Source: Rhizobium favelukesii
Lineage (GTDB): Bacteria; Pseudomonadota; Alphaproteobacteria; Rhizobiales; Rhizobiaceae
Direction of reading: 5' to 3'
Assembly (NCBI RefSeq): GCF_000577275.2
Contig: NZ_HG916852.1
Span: 2,235,001-2,299,000, forward strand
DNA: 64,000 nucleotides
Shown here: positions 1 to 10,375 of the stretch, piece after piece
Position numbering within the stretch: the stretch's first letter is position 1
Layout of the letters: the number at the start of each line of letters is the position of its first letter
Notes under the pieces: model-generated
The model's input: only the letters and a program-made list of their open reading frames with translations
Databases searched by the model: none
Told to the model about the DNA's origin: nothing
Program-made: the position numbers and the translations under genes

Positions 1-24
1 ACAGCGGCAGCCGAGGGCGGCATC

Positions 25-849
25 GTGCATGCGCTGTTTGCCGATGCGCCGAGCTCCGTCTCGTTTAACAAGCTGCGGAAGCGTCTGCTGCGCCAGATCA
101 GGCAGGCGTTCGACGACTTCGGCATGCTCAGAGGCCAACAGCGCTGGCTGATCGGCCTTTCTGGCGGCAAGGATTCCTATGGGCTGCTGGCGCTGCTGCT
201 CGACCTGCAATGGCGCGGTCTGTTGCCGGTCGAGTTGATCGCCTGCAATCTCGATCAGGGGCAGCCGAACTTTCCAAAGCATATCCTGCCCGACTATCTC
301 ACGAGGATCGGCGTCAAGCACCGTATCGAGTATCGCGACACCTATTCGATCGTGAAGGAGAAGGTTCCAGAAGGGGCAACCTATTGCTCGCTCTGTTCGC
401 GCCTGCGCCGCGGCAATCTCTACCGGATCGCCAAGGAGGAGGGCTGCGACGCATTGGTGCTCGGTCACCACCGCGAGGATATCCTCGAAACCTTCTTCAT
501 GAATTTCTTCCATGGTGGGCGGCTGGCCTCGATGCCGGCCAAACTGCTCAACGACGAGGGCAACCTGATGGTTCTGCGCCCGCTCGCCTACTGCGCCGAA
601 GACGACATGGCGAAGTTTGCCGCGGCAATGCAGTTTCCGATCATTCCTTGTGACCTCTGTGGCTCGCAAGACGGGCTACAGCGCAATGCGATGAAGGATA
701 TGCTGGCCGATATCGAACGCCGGATGCCGGGCCGCAAGGATACCATGCTCCGAGCACTTGCCCATGTGAACCCGTCGCATCTGCTCGATCCCAAACTTTT
801 CGATTTCGCCGGCCTGATGGCCGGGGAGACCGCGCCGAAGAGTGAGTAA
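25..849 (+). CDS. ttcA: tRNA 2-thiocytidine biosynthesis protein TtcA
   Basis: TtcA is the ATP- and Fe-S-dependent enzyme that thiolates cytidine 32 of certain tRNAs in the cytoplasm. The PP-loop motif SGGKDS lies at residues 46-51, and two CxxC pairs (CSLC at 121-124, CDLC at 209-212) match the family's cluster ligands. The [10 protein letters not shown] stretch near 147 is also typical. The listed start is a GTG at 25 and the frame is open back to base 1, so the true start may lie outside the window. The stop runs into the leader of the inositol-phosphatase-like gene 28 bases on, so the two may be co-transcribed. Confidence 0.93.
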   Translation: MHALFADAPSSVSFNKLRKRLLRQIRQAFDDFGMLRGQQRWLIGLSGGKDSYGLLALLLDLQWRGLLPVELIACNLDQGQPNFPKHILPDYLTRIGVKHRIEYRDTYSIVKEKVPEGATYCSLCSRLRRGNLYRIAKEEGCDALVLGHHREDILETFFMNFFHGGRLASMPAKLLNDEGNLMVLRPLAYCAEDDMAKFAAAMQFPIIPCDLCGSQDGLQRNAMKDMLADIERRMPGRKDTMLRALAHVNPSHLLDPKLFDFAGLMAGETAPKSE

Positions 850-877
850 TCGGCGCTCACGTCAAGAAGGAAGTTCC

Positions 878-1702
878 ATGAGTTCCACGATAGACACCAC
901 GACGCTTGCCGATCTCCTCCGGCGGGCGGCGAAGGCGGAGATCTTGCCGCGTTTCCGTCGACTTGGGAGCGATGACGTCCGTGCCAAGAGCGAGGCAACC
1001 GATCTGGTCACAGAGGCCGATCTGCAGGCGGAGCGGATGATCAAGGCGGAGGCGGCCGCGCTTTGGCCGGACGCCGTGTTCGTCGGCGAGGAGTCAGTTG
1101 CTGCCGATCCCGCGCTCCTCGGCAAGCTCGAAGGCGCCGACCTTGCAGTCGTCGTGGACCCCGTCGATGGGACGTTCAACTTCGCATCCGGGATTCCGGC
1201 CTTTGGCGTCATGGCATCGGTCGTTGCCAGGGGCGAAACGGTTGCCGGCATCATCTACGACCCGATGGGTGACGATTGGGCGATCGCAGAGAAGGGCGGC
1301 GGCGCATGGCTTCGGCGTCCCGGCGGCGAAACAGAACGGCTCTCTGTCGCTGCGCCCGTCGCGCTGGACCAGATGGTCGGCATGGCGTCGACCGGCTTCC
1401 TGCCAAAGCCCAAACGTGGCCAAATCCTTGCCAATCTGGCCAAGGTCCGGTTCCTCGCCAACTACCGCTGCGCAGCCCACGAATATCGAGCCTTTGCGGG
1501 CGGCCACGTGCACTATCTCATGTACAACAAGCTGATGCCCTGGGATCATCTTGCCGGCACGCTTCTCAGTATCGAGGCCGGGGCCTATGCGGCCCGTTTT
1601 GACGGTTCGCCGTATCTGCCGCACCACATCACCGGGGGCTTGCTGATTACGCCTGACAGGGCGAGCTGGGAACTCCTGCGGCGTGAGGTCTTCACAGTCT
1701 GA
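878..1702 (+). CDS. Inositol monophosphatase family protein
   Basis: A 274-residue Mg2+-dependent phosphatase of the IMPase/CysQ superfamily. Metal-binding motifs are in order: GEES at 70-73, DPVDGT at 94-99 and WDHLAG at 222-227. The family acts on inositol phosphates or 3'-phosphoadenosine nucleotides, and the sequence does not let me choose the substrate. The frame is open from a GTG at 842, which overlaps ttcA, but the ATG at 878 has a purine-rich AGAAGGA just upstream and gives the usual family length, so I chose it. Expression is probably linked to ttcA. Confidence 0.9.
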   Translation: MSSTIDTTTLADLLRRAAKAEILPRFRRLGSDDVRAKSEATDLVTEADLQAERMIKAEAAALWPDAVFVGEESVAADPALLGKLEGADLAVVVDPVDGTFNFASGIPAFGVMASVVARGETVAGIIYDPMGDDWAIAEKGGGAWLRRPGGETERLSVAAPVALDQMVGMASTGFLPKPKRGQILANLAKVRFLANYRCAAHEYRAFAGGHVHYLMYNKLMPWDHLAGTLLSIEAGAYAARFDGSPYLPHHITGGLLITPDRASWELLRREVFTV

Positions 1703-1913
1703 CAAAAAGCCCGCCGAACTGTCGGGCTCCTGAATGTGGAATGCGTCTTCGCGCGGGCCGCTCACCGCGCGCGCCTCCGTTTCCGATTGAGGCACGCAAG
1801 GCAAATCGTCAGTGTCAATGGCTGTCCATCGGCCGCGTTTGCACAGACATACAATACGAGAAGGAAACGCCGAGCTTAGGATGCTCCTCCTATTGATGAC
1901 CTGGAGAGCGAAC

Positions 1914-2510
1914 ATGGATACCGCTCAGGCGCTGGCCTTCGCGTTGTTTGCATTTGTCGCGGCGGTCACGCCGGGGCCTAGTAACGCGATGATCCTGTCC
2001 ACCGGTGCGGCCGTCGGCGCTTGGAGAGGCATCACCTGTCCGATCGGTGCGTCGCTGGGAATGGGGGTGATGATTGTTCTGAGCGCCTTCGGCGTTGGGG
2101 AGATTGTCGCCGCTGCGCCAAAGGTTGTGATTGCGATGAAGATGGCGGGATCTCTGTTCTTGGTGTGGTTAGCTTGGCAGATCGTCAATGCAGGCACGTT
2201 CGAGGCGGACGGTCAGGGGCGTGCGACGGGATTTCTGCAAGCTTTCCTCTTCCAGTGGCTGAATCCAAAAGGCTGGCTTGTCGCCCTGAGTGCGGGAAGT
2301 ACCTATCTCGTACCTGTGCAGTACAATCAAATCAGCGGCGCCCTGTGGATGGGGACACTTTTTGCCGCTGCTGCATTTCCTGCGGGCATGCTGTGGCTTG
2401 CGATGGGCGCGCTTATGGCCAGCCTTCTCCGGGGTGAGCGTTCGGCCAGGCGCTTCAACATTGTCATGGCATTGGCGCTGGCTGCGTCGGTTGTTCTGGT
2501 CTGGCGATAA
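1914..2510 (+). CDS. LysE/RhtB family amino acid exporter
   Basis: A 198-residue inner-membrane protein with about six hydrophobic segments. The N-terminal signature with TPGPSNAM after the first helix is typical of LysE/RhtB efflux proteins, which export amino acids or related small molecules. The frame is open from 1812, but ATG 1914 follows GGAGAG at the right spacing and starts directly into the first helix, so the longer version is unlikely. The substrate cannot be read from sequence. It stands alone, convergent with the MFS exporter that ends at 2602. Confidence 0.85.
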   Translation: MDTAQALAFALFAFVAAVTPGPSNAMILSTGAAVGAWRGITCPIGASLGMGVMIVLSAFGVGEIVAAAPKVVIAMKMAGSLFLVWLAWQIVNAGTFEADGQGRATGFLQAFLFQWLNPKGWLVALSAGSTYLVPVQYNQISGALWMGTLFAAAAFPAGMLWLAMGALMASLLRGERSARRFNIVMALALAASVVLVWR

Positions 2511-2601
2511 ACCTGAGAGGGAGTGCCGCCCGCAACGAGTGCTGCGAGCGACCATCATCGGAAGTGTAGCGCATTCCTATTGAAGGAAGCCGAACAAGCA
2601 A

Positions 2602-3882
2602 TTAGAAGTGTCCGGCACTCGGATCGAGCTGAGGGCTGTCGCCCGGATGCGTAAAGAGCTTGCCGCCTTCCGCCCAGAGCGTTGCGGCGATGCTGATCGC
2701 GCCGAAGACCGCGAAGCCGCCGAACAGCGGCTGGACTGTGCCATTGAACAGCTGGCCAACCGTGCCGCCGAGGATCGCGCCGAAGGTCGTCGACACGAAG
2801 CCGGTGATGGCGGTCGCCGTGCCGGCCAGATTGCCCATAGGCTCCAGGCTGATTGCAGTGAAGTTGGTTGCGATGACGGCGAACATCATCAGCAGGATGG
2901 TGAAGAGCGCATAGGCGAAGGCGAAATCGGGGCGGCCGCCGAGCGCCTTGACGTAGCCAATCGCCGAGACGATCGTGAACAAGATCATGGCGACGTGCGA
3001 GATGCGGCGCATGCCGAACCTGCGCACGAAGAAGCCGTTGGCGAAGTTTGCCACCGCGATACCGCCTGCCGTTGCCGCAAACGCGATCGGCAGCCAGTCA
3101 CCGAGACCGTAGACCTCGCCGAAAACCTGCTGGACCGAAATGACGTAGGCGCTGATGACGCCCGTGAACATGGTGAGACCGATCATGTAGCCGCAGGTGA
3201 TCTTGTTGGTCAGAACGGTCTTGAAGCCGTCGACGACGGAGCCGACCGACAGGGGGATGCGCTCCTCCCTCGGCAGAGACTCCTTGAGGCGCAGCAGCGC
3301 CCAGATGAACAGGATTGCGCCCACCAGGCCGAGCAGGATGAAGATCCAGTGCCAGTTGGCATAGGTGATGATCACTTGCCCCACCGAAGGTGCCACGATC
3401 GGCACGATCATGAAGACGATCATCACGTAGGACATGACACGCGCCATCTCGCGGCCGCCGAAGCAGTCACGAACGATCGCCATGGTGGTGATGCGAACGG
3501 CAGCGCCTCCGAGGCCCTGCACGAAGCGCATGACCAGCAGCATTTCAAAGCTGCCGGTGGCAGCCGCGGCGAACATGGCGAGCACATAGACCGCCAGACC
3601 GCCGAGCAGGATGTTGCGACGACCGAAGGTGTCTGCCAAGCTGCCAAAGATGATCTGCGACACGCCGAAGCCGAGGAAGAAGACACCGATCACGAGCTGC
3701 GCGTCGTTGGCGTTGGTGACGCCGAACGAATGGCCGATCGCGGGAAGCGAGGGCAACATGCTGTCGATCGCCATGGCGATACTGGCGGTCATGATGGCGA
3801 TGGTGACGACGAATTCGACGAAACCCATGCCTATTCGGCGGGAGCCCTGATTTTCAACATGTGGTTTATGGGCAGGCGTCAT
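2602..3882 (-). CDS. MFS multidrug exporter, Bcr/CflA type (copy 1)
   Basis: A 426-residue twelve-helix major facilitator of the Bcr/CflA drug-resistance branch. The loop 2-3 motif appears as GSLADTFGRRNIL, followed by a MRFVQGLGGAA segment and a VRDCFGGREMARVMS segment, all typical of the branch. Predicted role is proton-driven efflux at the inner membrane, with unknown substrate. It lies 36 bases downstream of a clear paralogue on the same strand (3919-5166) and is probably co-transcribed with it. ATG 3882 follows an AGGA sequence. Confidence 0.88.
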   Translation of the reverse strand: MTPAHKPHVENQGSRRIGMGFVEFVVTIAIMTASIAMAIDSMLPSLPAIGHSFGVTNANDAQLVIGVFFLGFGVSQIIFGSLADTFGRRNILLGGLAVYVLAMFAAAATGSFEMLLVMRFVQGLGGAAVRITTMAIVRDCFGGREMARVMSYVMIVFMIVPIVAPSVGQVIITYANWHWIFILLGLVGAILFIWALLRLKESLPREERIPLSVGSVVDGFKTVLTNKITCGYMIGLTMFTGVISAYVISVQQVFGEVYGLGDWLPIAFAATAGGIAVANFANGFFVRRFGMRRISHVAMILFTIVSAIGYVKALGGRPDFAFAYALFTILLMMFAVIATNFTAISLEPMGNLAGTATAITGFVSTTFGAILGGTVGQLFNGTVQPLFGGFAVFGAISIAATLWAEGGKLFTHPGDSPQLDPSAGHF

Positions 3883-3918
3883 AATGGAAATCCTGAAATA
3901 TGAAGTGGGGCGAGCCGA

Positions 3919-5166
3919 TCAGACCGCGGGATTGTGCGGTTGGAAGAGACGCCCCTTTTCTGCGATCAAAACGAAGATCAGACCGATGATCGAGACGGTG
4001 AAATAGCCCGCGACCATCGGCAGCGCGGTGCCGTTGAATGCCTGGCCGATGCCGGCGCCGATCAACGCACCGCCGACCGTGCTCATGAAGCCGAGGACGG
4101 ACGAGGCCGTTCCCGCGACATGGCCGAGCGGCTCCATTGCAAGCGAGTTGAAGTTGGAGCCGATCCATCCGAACTGGAACATCGCCAGACCGAAGAAGCC
4201 GATGAAGAGGGGGAAGGGCATCGGATGCGGTCCGAGGATGAGGGCCGCAAGCCAGATCGTGTTGATGGTGATGAAGCCGGCCAACGCGCCATGCGACAGC
4301 CGCCGCATCCCGAACTTGCCGACGAGCCGCGAGTTTAGGAAGGACGACAGCGACATGAAGACGGCAACACCGGCGAAAGCAAAGGGGAAGTACACGCCGA
4401 GATCGTAGATTCCGACATAGATTTGCTGCGCGGAATTGATGAAGCCGAACAGCGAACCGAAGATGAAGGTGCTGGCGATCGTGTAGCAGAGCGCGATGCG
4501 GTTCGTGAGAACCAGCTTGAAGCCGCCGATTACCGAGCGGGCGGTGAAGGGGCGAACATTCGCGGGACGCAGGGTTTCGGGAAGGCGGAGATAGGCCCAG
4601 ATTGAAATCAAAGCCGCCATGATGGCTATGAACACGAAGATCAGATGCCAGCTGCCGAAGAACATGATGATCTGGCCGCTGCCCGGCGCGATGACGGGAA
4701 CGATCATGAAGACCATCATGATCAGCGACATGACTTCCGCCATTTGCCGACCGCCATAGATATCACGGACGATGGAGATCGTGATGACGCGCGTGGCCGC
4801 CGAACCAATGCCCTGAACGAAGCGAAGCACGAGGAGGCCGGCAAAGGACGGCACCAGCGCGATCCCGAGTGCGGAACAGATATAGATGGCGAGGCCAATC
4901 AGCAGCGGCAGGCGACGGCCGAAGCGGTCGGAGAGTGGACCGTAGAAGAGCTGCGCCAGGCCGAACCCGAGCAGATAGGAGGAAACGACGAATTGGCGGT
5001 GATTTTCGCTCTCGACGCCGAGGCTCGCGCCGATCTGCTGCAACGCCGGAAGCATGATGTCAATCGCAAGCGAATTGACCGCCATCAGGAAGGCGGCGAG
5101 CACAATGAATTCCCCTTTGCCCATGGGCAATTGGCCCGCGTGCACCGCTTGTGATGAATCTGTCAC
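3919..5166 (-). CDS. MFS multidrug exporter, Bcr/CflA type (copy 2)
   Basis: A major facilitator of about 415 residues and a paralogue of the next gene downstream. The two share the order GPLSDRFGRR, LRFVQGIGSAA, SIVRDIYGGRQMAEVMS, FMIVP and GMRRLSH almost position for position. Predicted inner-membrane drug efflux. The frame is open to 5229. I prefer GTG 5166, which has GGGAA upstream and leaves a short cytoplasmic tail before the first helix, although an internal ATG is possible. It is the promoter-proximal gene of a tandem pair. Confidence 0.86.
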   Translation of the reverse strand: MTDSSQAVHAGQLPMGKGEFIVLAAFLMAVNSLAIDIMLPALQQIGASLGVESENHRQFVVSSYLLGFGLAQLFYGPLSDRFGRRLPLLIGLAIYICSALGIALVPSFAGLLVLRFVQGIGSAATRVITISIVRDIYGGRQMAEVMSLIMMVFMIVPVIAPGSGQIIMFFGSWHLIFVFIAIMAALISIWAYLRLPETLRPANVRPFTARSVIGGFKLVLTNRIALCYTIASTFIFGSLFGFINSAQQIYVGIYDLGVYFPFAFAGVAVFMSLSSFLNSRLVGKFGMRRLSHGALAGFITINTIWLAALILGPHPMPFPLFIGFFGLAMFQFGWIGSNFNSLAMEPLGHVAGTASSVLGFMSTVGGALIGAGIGQAFNGTALPMVAGYFTVSIIGLIFVLIAEKGRLFQPHNPAV

Positions 5167-5267
5167 AATGAAATTCCCATAAACAGGCCAAGGCGCTGTT
5201 GAGCACAGCGCCTCGGACTCAAAATACAAGATTTGGAAACCGGGCGGACGCCCGGTGACCGGACAGG

Positions 5268-5603
5268 TCAGGCGGCGCCGCGAACGGTGACGCCGTGTTC
5301 TTGCAGGTGCTGCTGCAACTCACCGGCCTGGAACATTTCCCGGACGATGTCGCAGCCGCCGACGAACGCGCCCTTGACGTAGAGCTGCGGGATCGTCGGC
5401 CAGTTGGAATAATCCTTGATGCCCTGGCGGATCTCGGAGTCAGCGAGCACGTTGATGCCCTTGTAGTCGACGCCGATGTAATCGAGAATCTGCACGACCT
5501 GGCCGGAGAATCCACACTGCGGAAACTGCGGCGTGCCCTTCATGAAGAGGACGACGTCGTTGCTCTTGATTTCGTTGTCGATGAATTCGTTGATGCCGCT
5601 CAT
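5268..5603 (-). CDS. grxD: Monothiol glutaredoxin, Grx4/GrxD type
   Basis: A 111-residue single-domain monothiol glutaredoxin with the CGFS active site at 30-33, the WPTIPQLYVKG stretch and a GGCDI glutathione-binding turn. CGFS glutaredoxins carry a bridging [2Fe-2S] cluster and pair with BolA proteins in Fe-S trafficking and iron sensing. A bolA-like gene lies 1.5 kb away on the same strand, but a gene on the other strand separates them. The length is normal for the family and the ATG at 5603 has AGG upstream. Confidence 0.95.
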   Translation of the reverse strand: MSGINEFIDNEIKSNDVVLFMKGTPQFPQCGFSGQVVQILDYIGVDYKGINVLADSEIRQGIKDYSNWPTIPQLYVKGAFVGGCDIVREMFQAGELQQHLQEHGVTVRGAA

Positions 5604-5886
5604 AGGGACCTGATCCTTTCCACAGGCGAGTTAAAGGCCCGCCGTTTCAATCGTTAAGCTTAGATAGCATGTGATCGGCGGAATTCCAGCAGGTCGGGGC
5701 AAAAAAAGAGCACCCTAACGGTTTGCGGAGCGCGGATTGTTGCCCTTGCGTTACGCCTCCTCCGGAAGCGACGCGATATGGCGCTACCGGCGCCCGCTCG
5801 TCAACGGAATCCACCCGGATTTCGCCACAATTGTCGCAGATTGCGGCGCAGCAATTATTGCCGCTGCGCGGCCACGAAAGAGAATA

Positions 5887-7038
5887 ATGACATTGATTTC
5901 AAAAAGGGTCGTTCTCCACTTTCCGGGGTTCGAGCCGCTTGATGGGCGTGCCCACTGCTCGCGCTACGCACGATCAGCAAAGCAAAGTGCAGCCGTCTGG
6001 AATTTCTCAGCGCTGGCAGGCGAACCGGAATACGGACCGGATTCAACGAGCTTCAAGGTGCAGACGAGCGCGGATGGCTGGGAAACCTGCAGCCACATCC
6101 ATGTCCTCGACCACAATGCCCTTGTCGAAGGGCTTAGGACGGGCAGCCGGGCGGCGCAGATCCGCGCAGGTTTTTGGAGCGCGTTGCAGGTCATCGCCTA
6201 CGGCGGGCTGGCCGGCTATTTCAGGCATGCCTGGCGCTTCGGACTGTTTTTTGTCTTTCCGTTTCTGATGATGATCCTTGGCTTCTCGCTCAGTGCCACG
6301 ATCGCTGTCATACCGATCGGAATGGAATTGCCCGGCTTTCATCTTCTGTGGAGCGTGGCGCTGGCGTTGTGTTTCGTCGGCTTCGTGTTTCTACCTTTTG
6401 CCGAACGTTTCTACACATTGCATCTTTTCGCGGACTGGCACATGGCGGTGGCTCTTGCTCGGATGAACCATCCAGAATTCAGCGAGTGGCTCGATCGCTG
6501 TGCCACCGCTGCCCGGGCAGCCTTGTCGGAGCCGGCGGACGAATATGTAATCTCATCTCACAGCATGGGCTCCAGCGTGGCGGCGCATGTGATCGGCATA
6601 CTTCTCGAGCGGCATGCGGGTGTTTTCGCCGGAACGAGGGTGATCTTTGCGACGCTCGGGTCAGCAATCCTGCAATGTGCATTGTTGCGCCCCGCGCAGT
6701 TGCTGCGATCACGGGTGGGCCTCATAGCGCGATGCGACACCGTCAAATGGCTCGATGTCCAATGCATGACGGATGCGATCCATTTCTACAAGGTCCCGGT
6801 GGTGGCCGTTTGCGGGCATGGCGACGCACGCCCCGCCAAGATGGTGTTCATCCGCGTCAAGCAGATGCTGAGCGTTGAACACTATAGGAAGATCAAGAAG
6901 GACTTTCTGCGCGTGCATCGGCAGTACGTCCTGGGGCCGGATTTGCGGGCTCCCTTCGACTTCACGCTGCTGACGGCCGGCCCACGGTCCGGCTTGGTCT
7001 TTGCCGGATCCGGCTACAACAAAATGCCCGGCTTGTGA
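5887..7038 (+). CDS. Membrane-associated alpha/beta-hydrolase-like protein
   Basis: I do not recognise a named family. The 383-residue product opens with a strand followed by HFPGFEP. It has two hydrophobic segments near 118-145 and 152-172, and a nucleophile-elbow-like SHSMG at 224-228 (candidate Ser226) inside a strand-turn-helix context, which suggests a serine hydrolase tethered to the inner membrane. The frame is open from 5737, but ATG 5887 begins directly at the conserved-looking strand and follows a GAAAGAGA purine run. It sits on the opposite strand between grxD and bolA. Its stop codon lies in the loop of a terminator hairpin shared with bolA. Confidence 0.65.
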   Translation: MTLISKRVVLHFPGFEPLDGRAHCSRYARSAKQSAAVWNFSALAGEPEYGPDSTSFKVQTSADGWETCSHIHVLDHNALVEGLRTGSRAAQIRAGFWSALQVIAYGGLAGYFRHAWRFGLFFVFPFLMMILGFSLSATIAVIPIGMELPGFHLLWSVALALCFVGFVFLPFAERFYTLHLFADWHMAVALARMNHPEFSEWLDRCATAARAALSEPADEYVISSHSMGSSVAAHVIGILLERHAGVFAGTRVIFATLGSAILQCALLRPAQLLRSRVGLIARCDTVKWLDVQCMTDAIHFYKVPVVAVCGHGDARPAKMVFIRVKQMLSVEHYRKIKKDFLRVHRQYVLGPDLRAPFDFTLLTAGPRSGLVFAGSGYNKMPGL

Positions 7039-7049
7039 CCGGGCATTTT
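7021..7049. terminator. Bidirectional terminator hairpin between the hydrolase gene and bolA
   Basis: Perfect 11-bp inverted repeat AAAATGCCCGG / CCGGGCATTTT around a 7-base loop. The T-rich 3' arm on either strand fits rho-independent termination. The loop contains the stop codon of the plus-strand gene, and the bolA stop lies 10 bases beyond the hairpin. Confidence 0.8.
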
Positions 7050-7058
7050 GCATCGATA

Positions 7059-7292
7059 TCAATCAGGTGCCGATGTCTGCAGCGCCAGGGCATGCAGTAA
7101 ACCGCCCATGTTTCCCTTGAGGGCTTCGTAAACCATTTGGTGCTGCTGCACGCGGCTCTTGCCGCGAAAGGCTTCCGCGACGACTTCCGCTGCATAATGG
7201 TCGCCGTCGCCGGCGAGGTCGCGAATGGTTACCTTGGCGCCGGGGATTCCAGCCTTGATCATGTCTTCGATATCACCGGGTTTCATAGGCAT
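7059..7292 (-). CDS. BolA family protein
   Basis: A 77-residue BolA/YrbA-like protein. These proteins form a [2Fe-2S]-bridged complex with CGFS glutaredoxins and take part in Fe-S maturation or iron signalling. The sequence shows the short alpha-beta fold, the AEVVAEAFRGKSRVQQHQMVYEAL core with its conserved helix-turn region, and a C-terminal GGLLHALAL helix. The frame continues upstream into purL, but ATG 7292 has GGAG at good spacing. It lies 19 bases after purL and is probably its last operon partner. Confidence 0.9.
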   Translation of the reverse strand: MPMKPGDIEDMIKAGIPGAKVTIRDLAGDGDHYAAEVVAEAFRGKSRVQQHQMVYEALKGNMGGLLHALALQTSAPD

Positions 7293-7311
7293 GATCGTTA
7301 CTCCTTGCGCA

Positions 7312-9647
<2,336 letters not shown>

Positions 9648-9669
9648 CCGAAAGGCAACCCGCGATGGC

Positions 9670-10246
9670 TTAGAACTTGTAGCCGATCTGGACGCCGGCG
9701 CGCGTCATGCCGTTGTTCGGCCCGTCGCAGAGATTGGCATGGGACGAATGGGCGACCAGGGCGATGACGTTCCAGTGCTGATCGAAATGGTAACCAGCGC
9801 CCAAATATTCGTGGAAGAGGAACCGACAGCCGAGGTTCGGGCCATCGGTATTGCCTTCGAGTTCGCCATTGTGCCAGACGCCGCCGAAGCCGGCTTCGGC
9901 AAAGACCTTCTCATTGAAGTTCGCCGTCCAGGAGAGACCCGCAAAGATTTGGGTGGCTTCCCCGGACGTGCCGATGGAGGTGCCGAGATTAATGCGTGGG
10001 CGCGCAAGCTGTTGCTTCCAGCCCGTTGCTGCGTCCTGCCCGAACGGATCAAAGAACACCGTTACCTCTGGAAAGAGGCCGTCCTCGCGCTCGCCGCCGC
10101 CTTGCACTGATGCCGAGGCACCGAAGCGCAACTCATCAAAGATTTGCCCGCGGGCATGAGCCGGAATGACAGAGATGTTGGCAAGAAGGGCTGCCAGAAA
10201 CGCTATTGATGAACGCGGTAAAATCGTCAGAAGTGTCGATCGACAT
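9670..10246 (-). pseudogene. Lipid A 3-O-deacylase (PagL-like), start region frameshifted
   Basis: The readable 153-residue body (9670-10131) resembles PagL-type acyloxyacyl hydrolases, outer-membrane beta-barrels that remove the 3-O-acyl chain of lipid A. It has the HSSHAN active-site pattern (His and Ser of HxSxA) and an aromatic C-terminal YKF. The only permitted start in this frame is TTG 10131, which leaves no signal peptide. In-frame bases further upstream would encode a convincing one (LAALLANISVIPAHA), but that stretch has no ATG, GTG or TTG. An ATG with a GAGG ribosome site sits at 10246, one base out of frame. I infer a one-base indel, either real or a sequencing error. If the sequence is correct the gene is probably dead. 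Confidence 0.6.
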
Positions 10247-10375
10247 TCAGATTACCTCGTCCGACCCACGCCAGATTCCTGATCTGAATTTGGTAGCATC
10301 GATCATAGTCAGGTAAAGCCGCTTTCGTCGGCCGTCGCTGCTTTGTCTCGGGCCTGCGGCCCATCTGCCGCAGTC

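Noticed and set aside
1708..1728. Short hairpin AGCCCG / CGGGCT after the IMPase-like gene
   Set aside because: Only six base pairs, and the T run is on the wrong side for the plus-strand gene, so I do not call it a terminator.
2608..3903. Long plus-strand frame (431 codons) opposite the first MFS gene
   Set aside because: Composition is charged and low-complexity, with Glu/Asp/Arg/His runs; it mirrors the GC bias of the real membrane protein on the other strand.
10354..10373. CTGCGGC / GCCGCAG hairpin just after the MocR stop
   Set aside because: No T tract follows on the minus strand; too weak to name as terminator.
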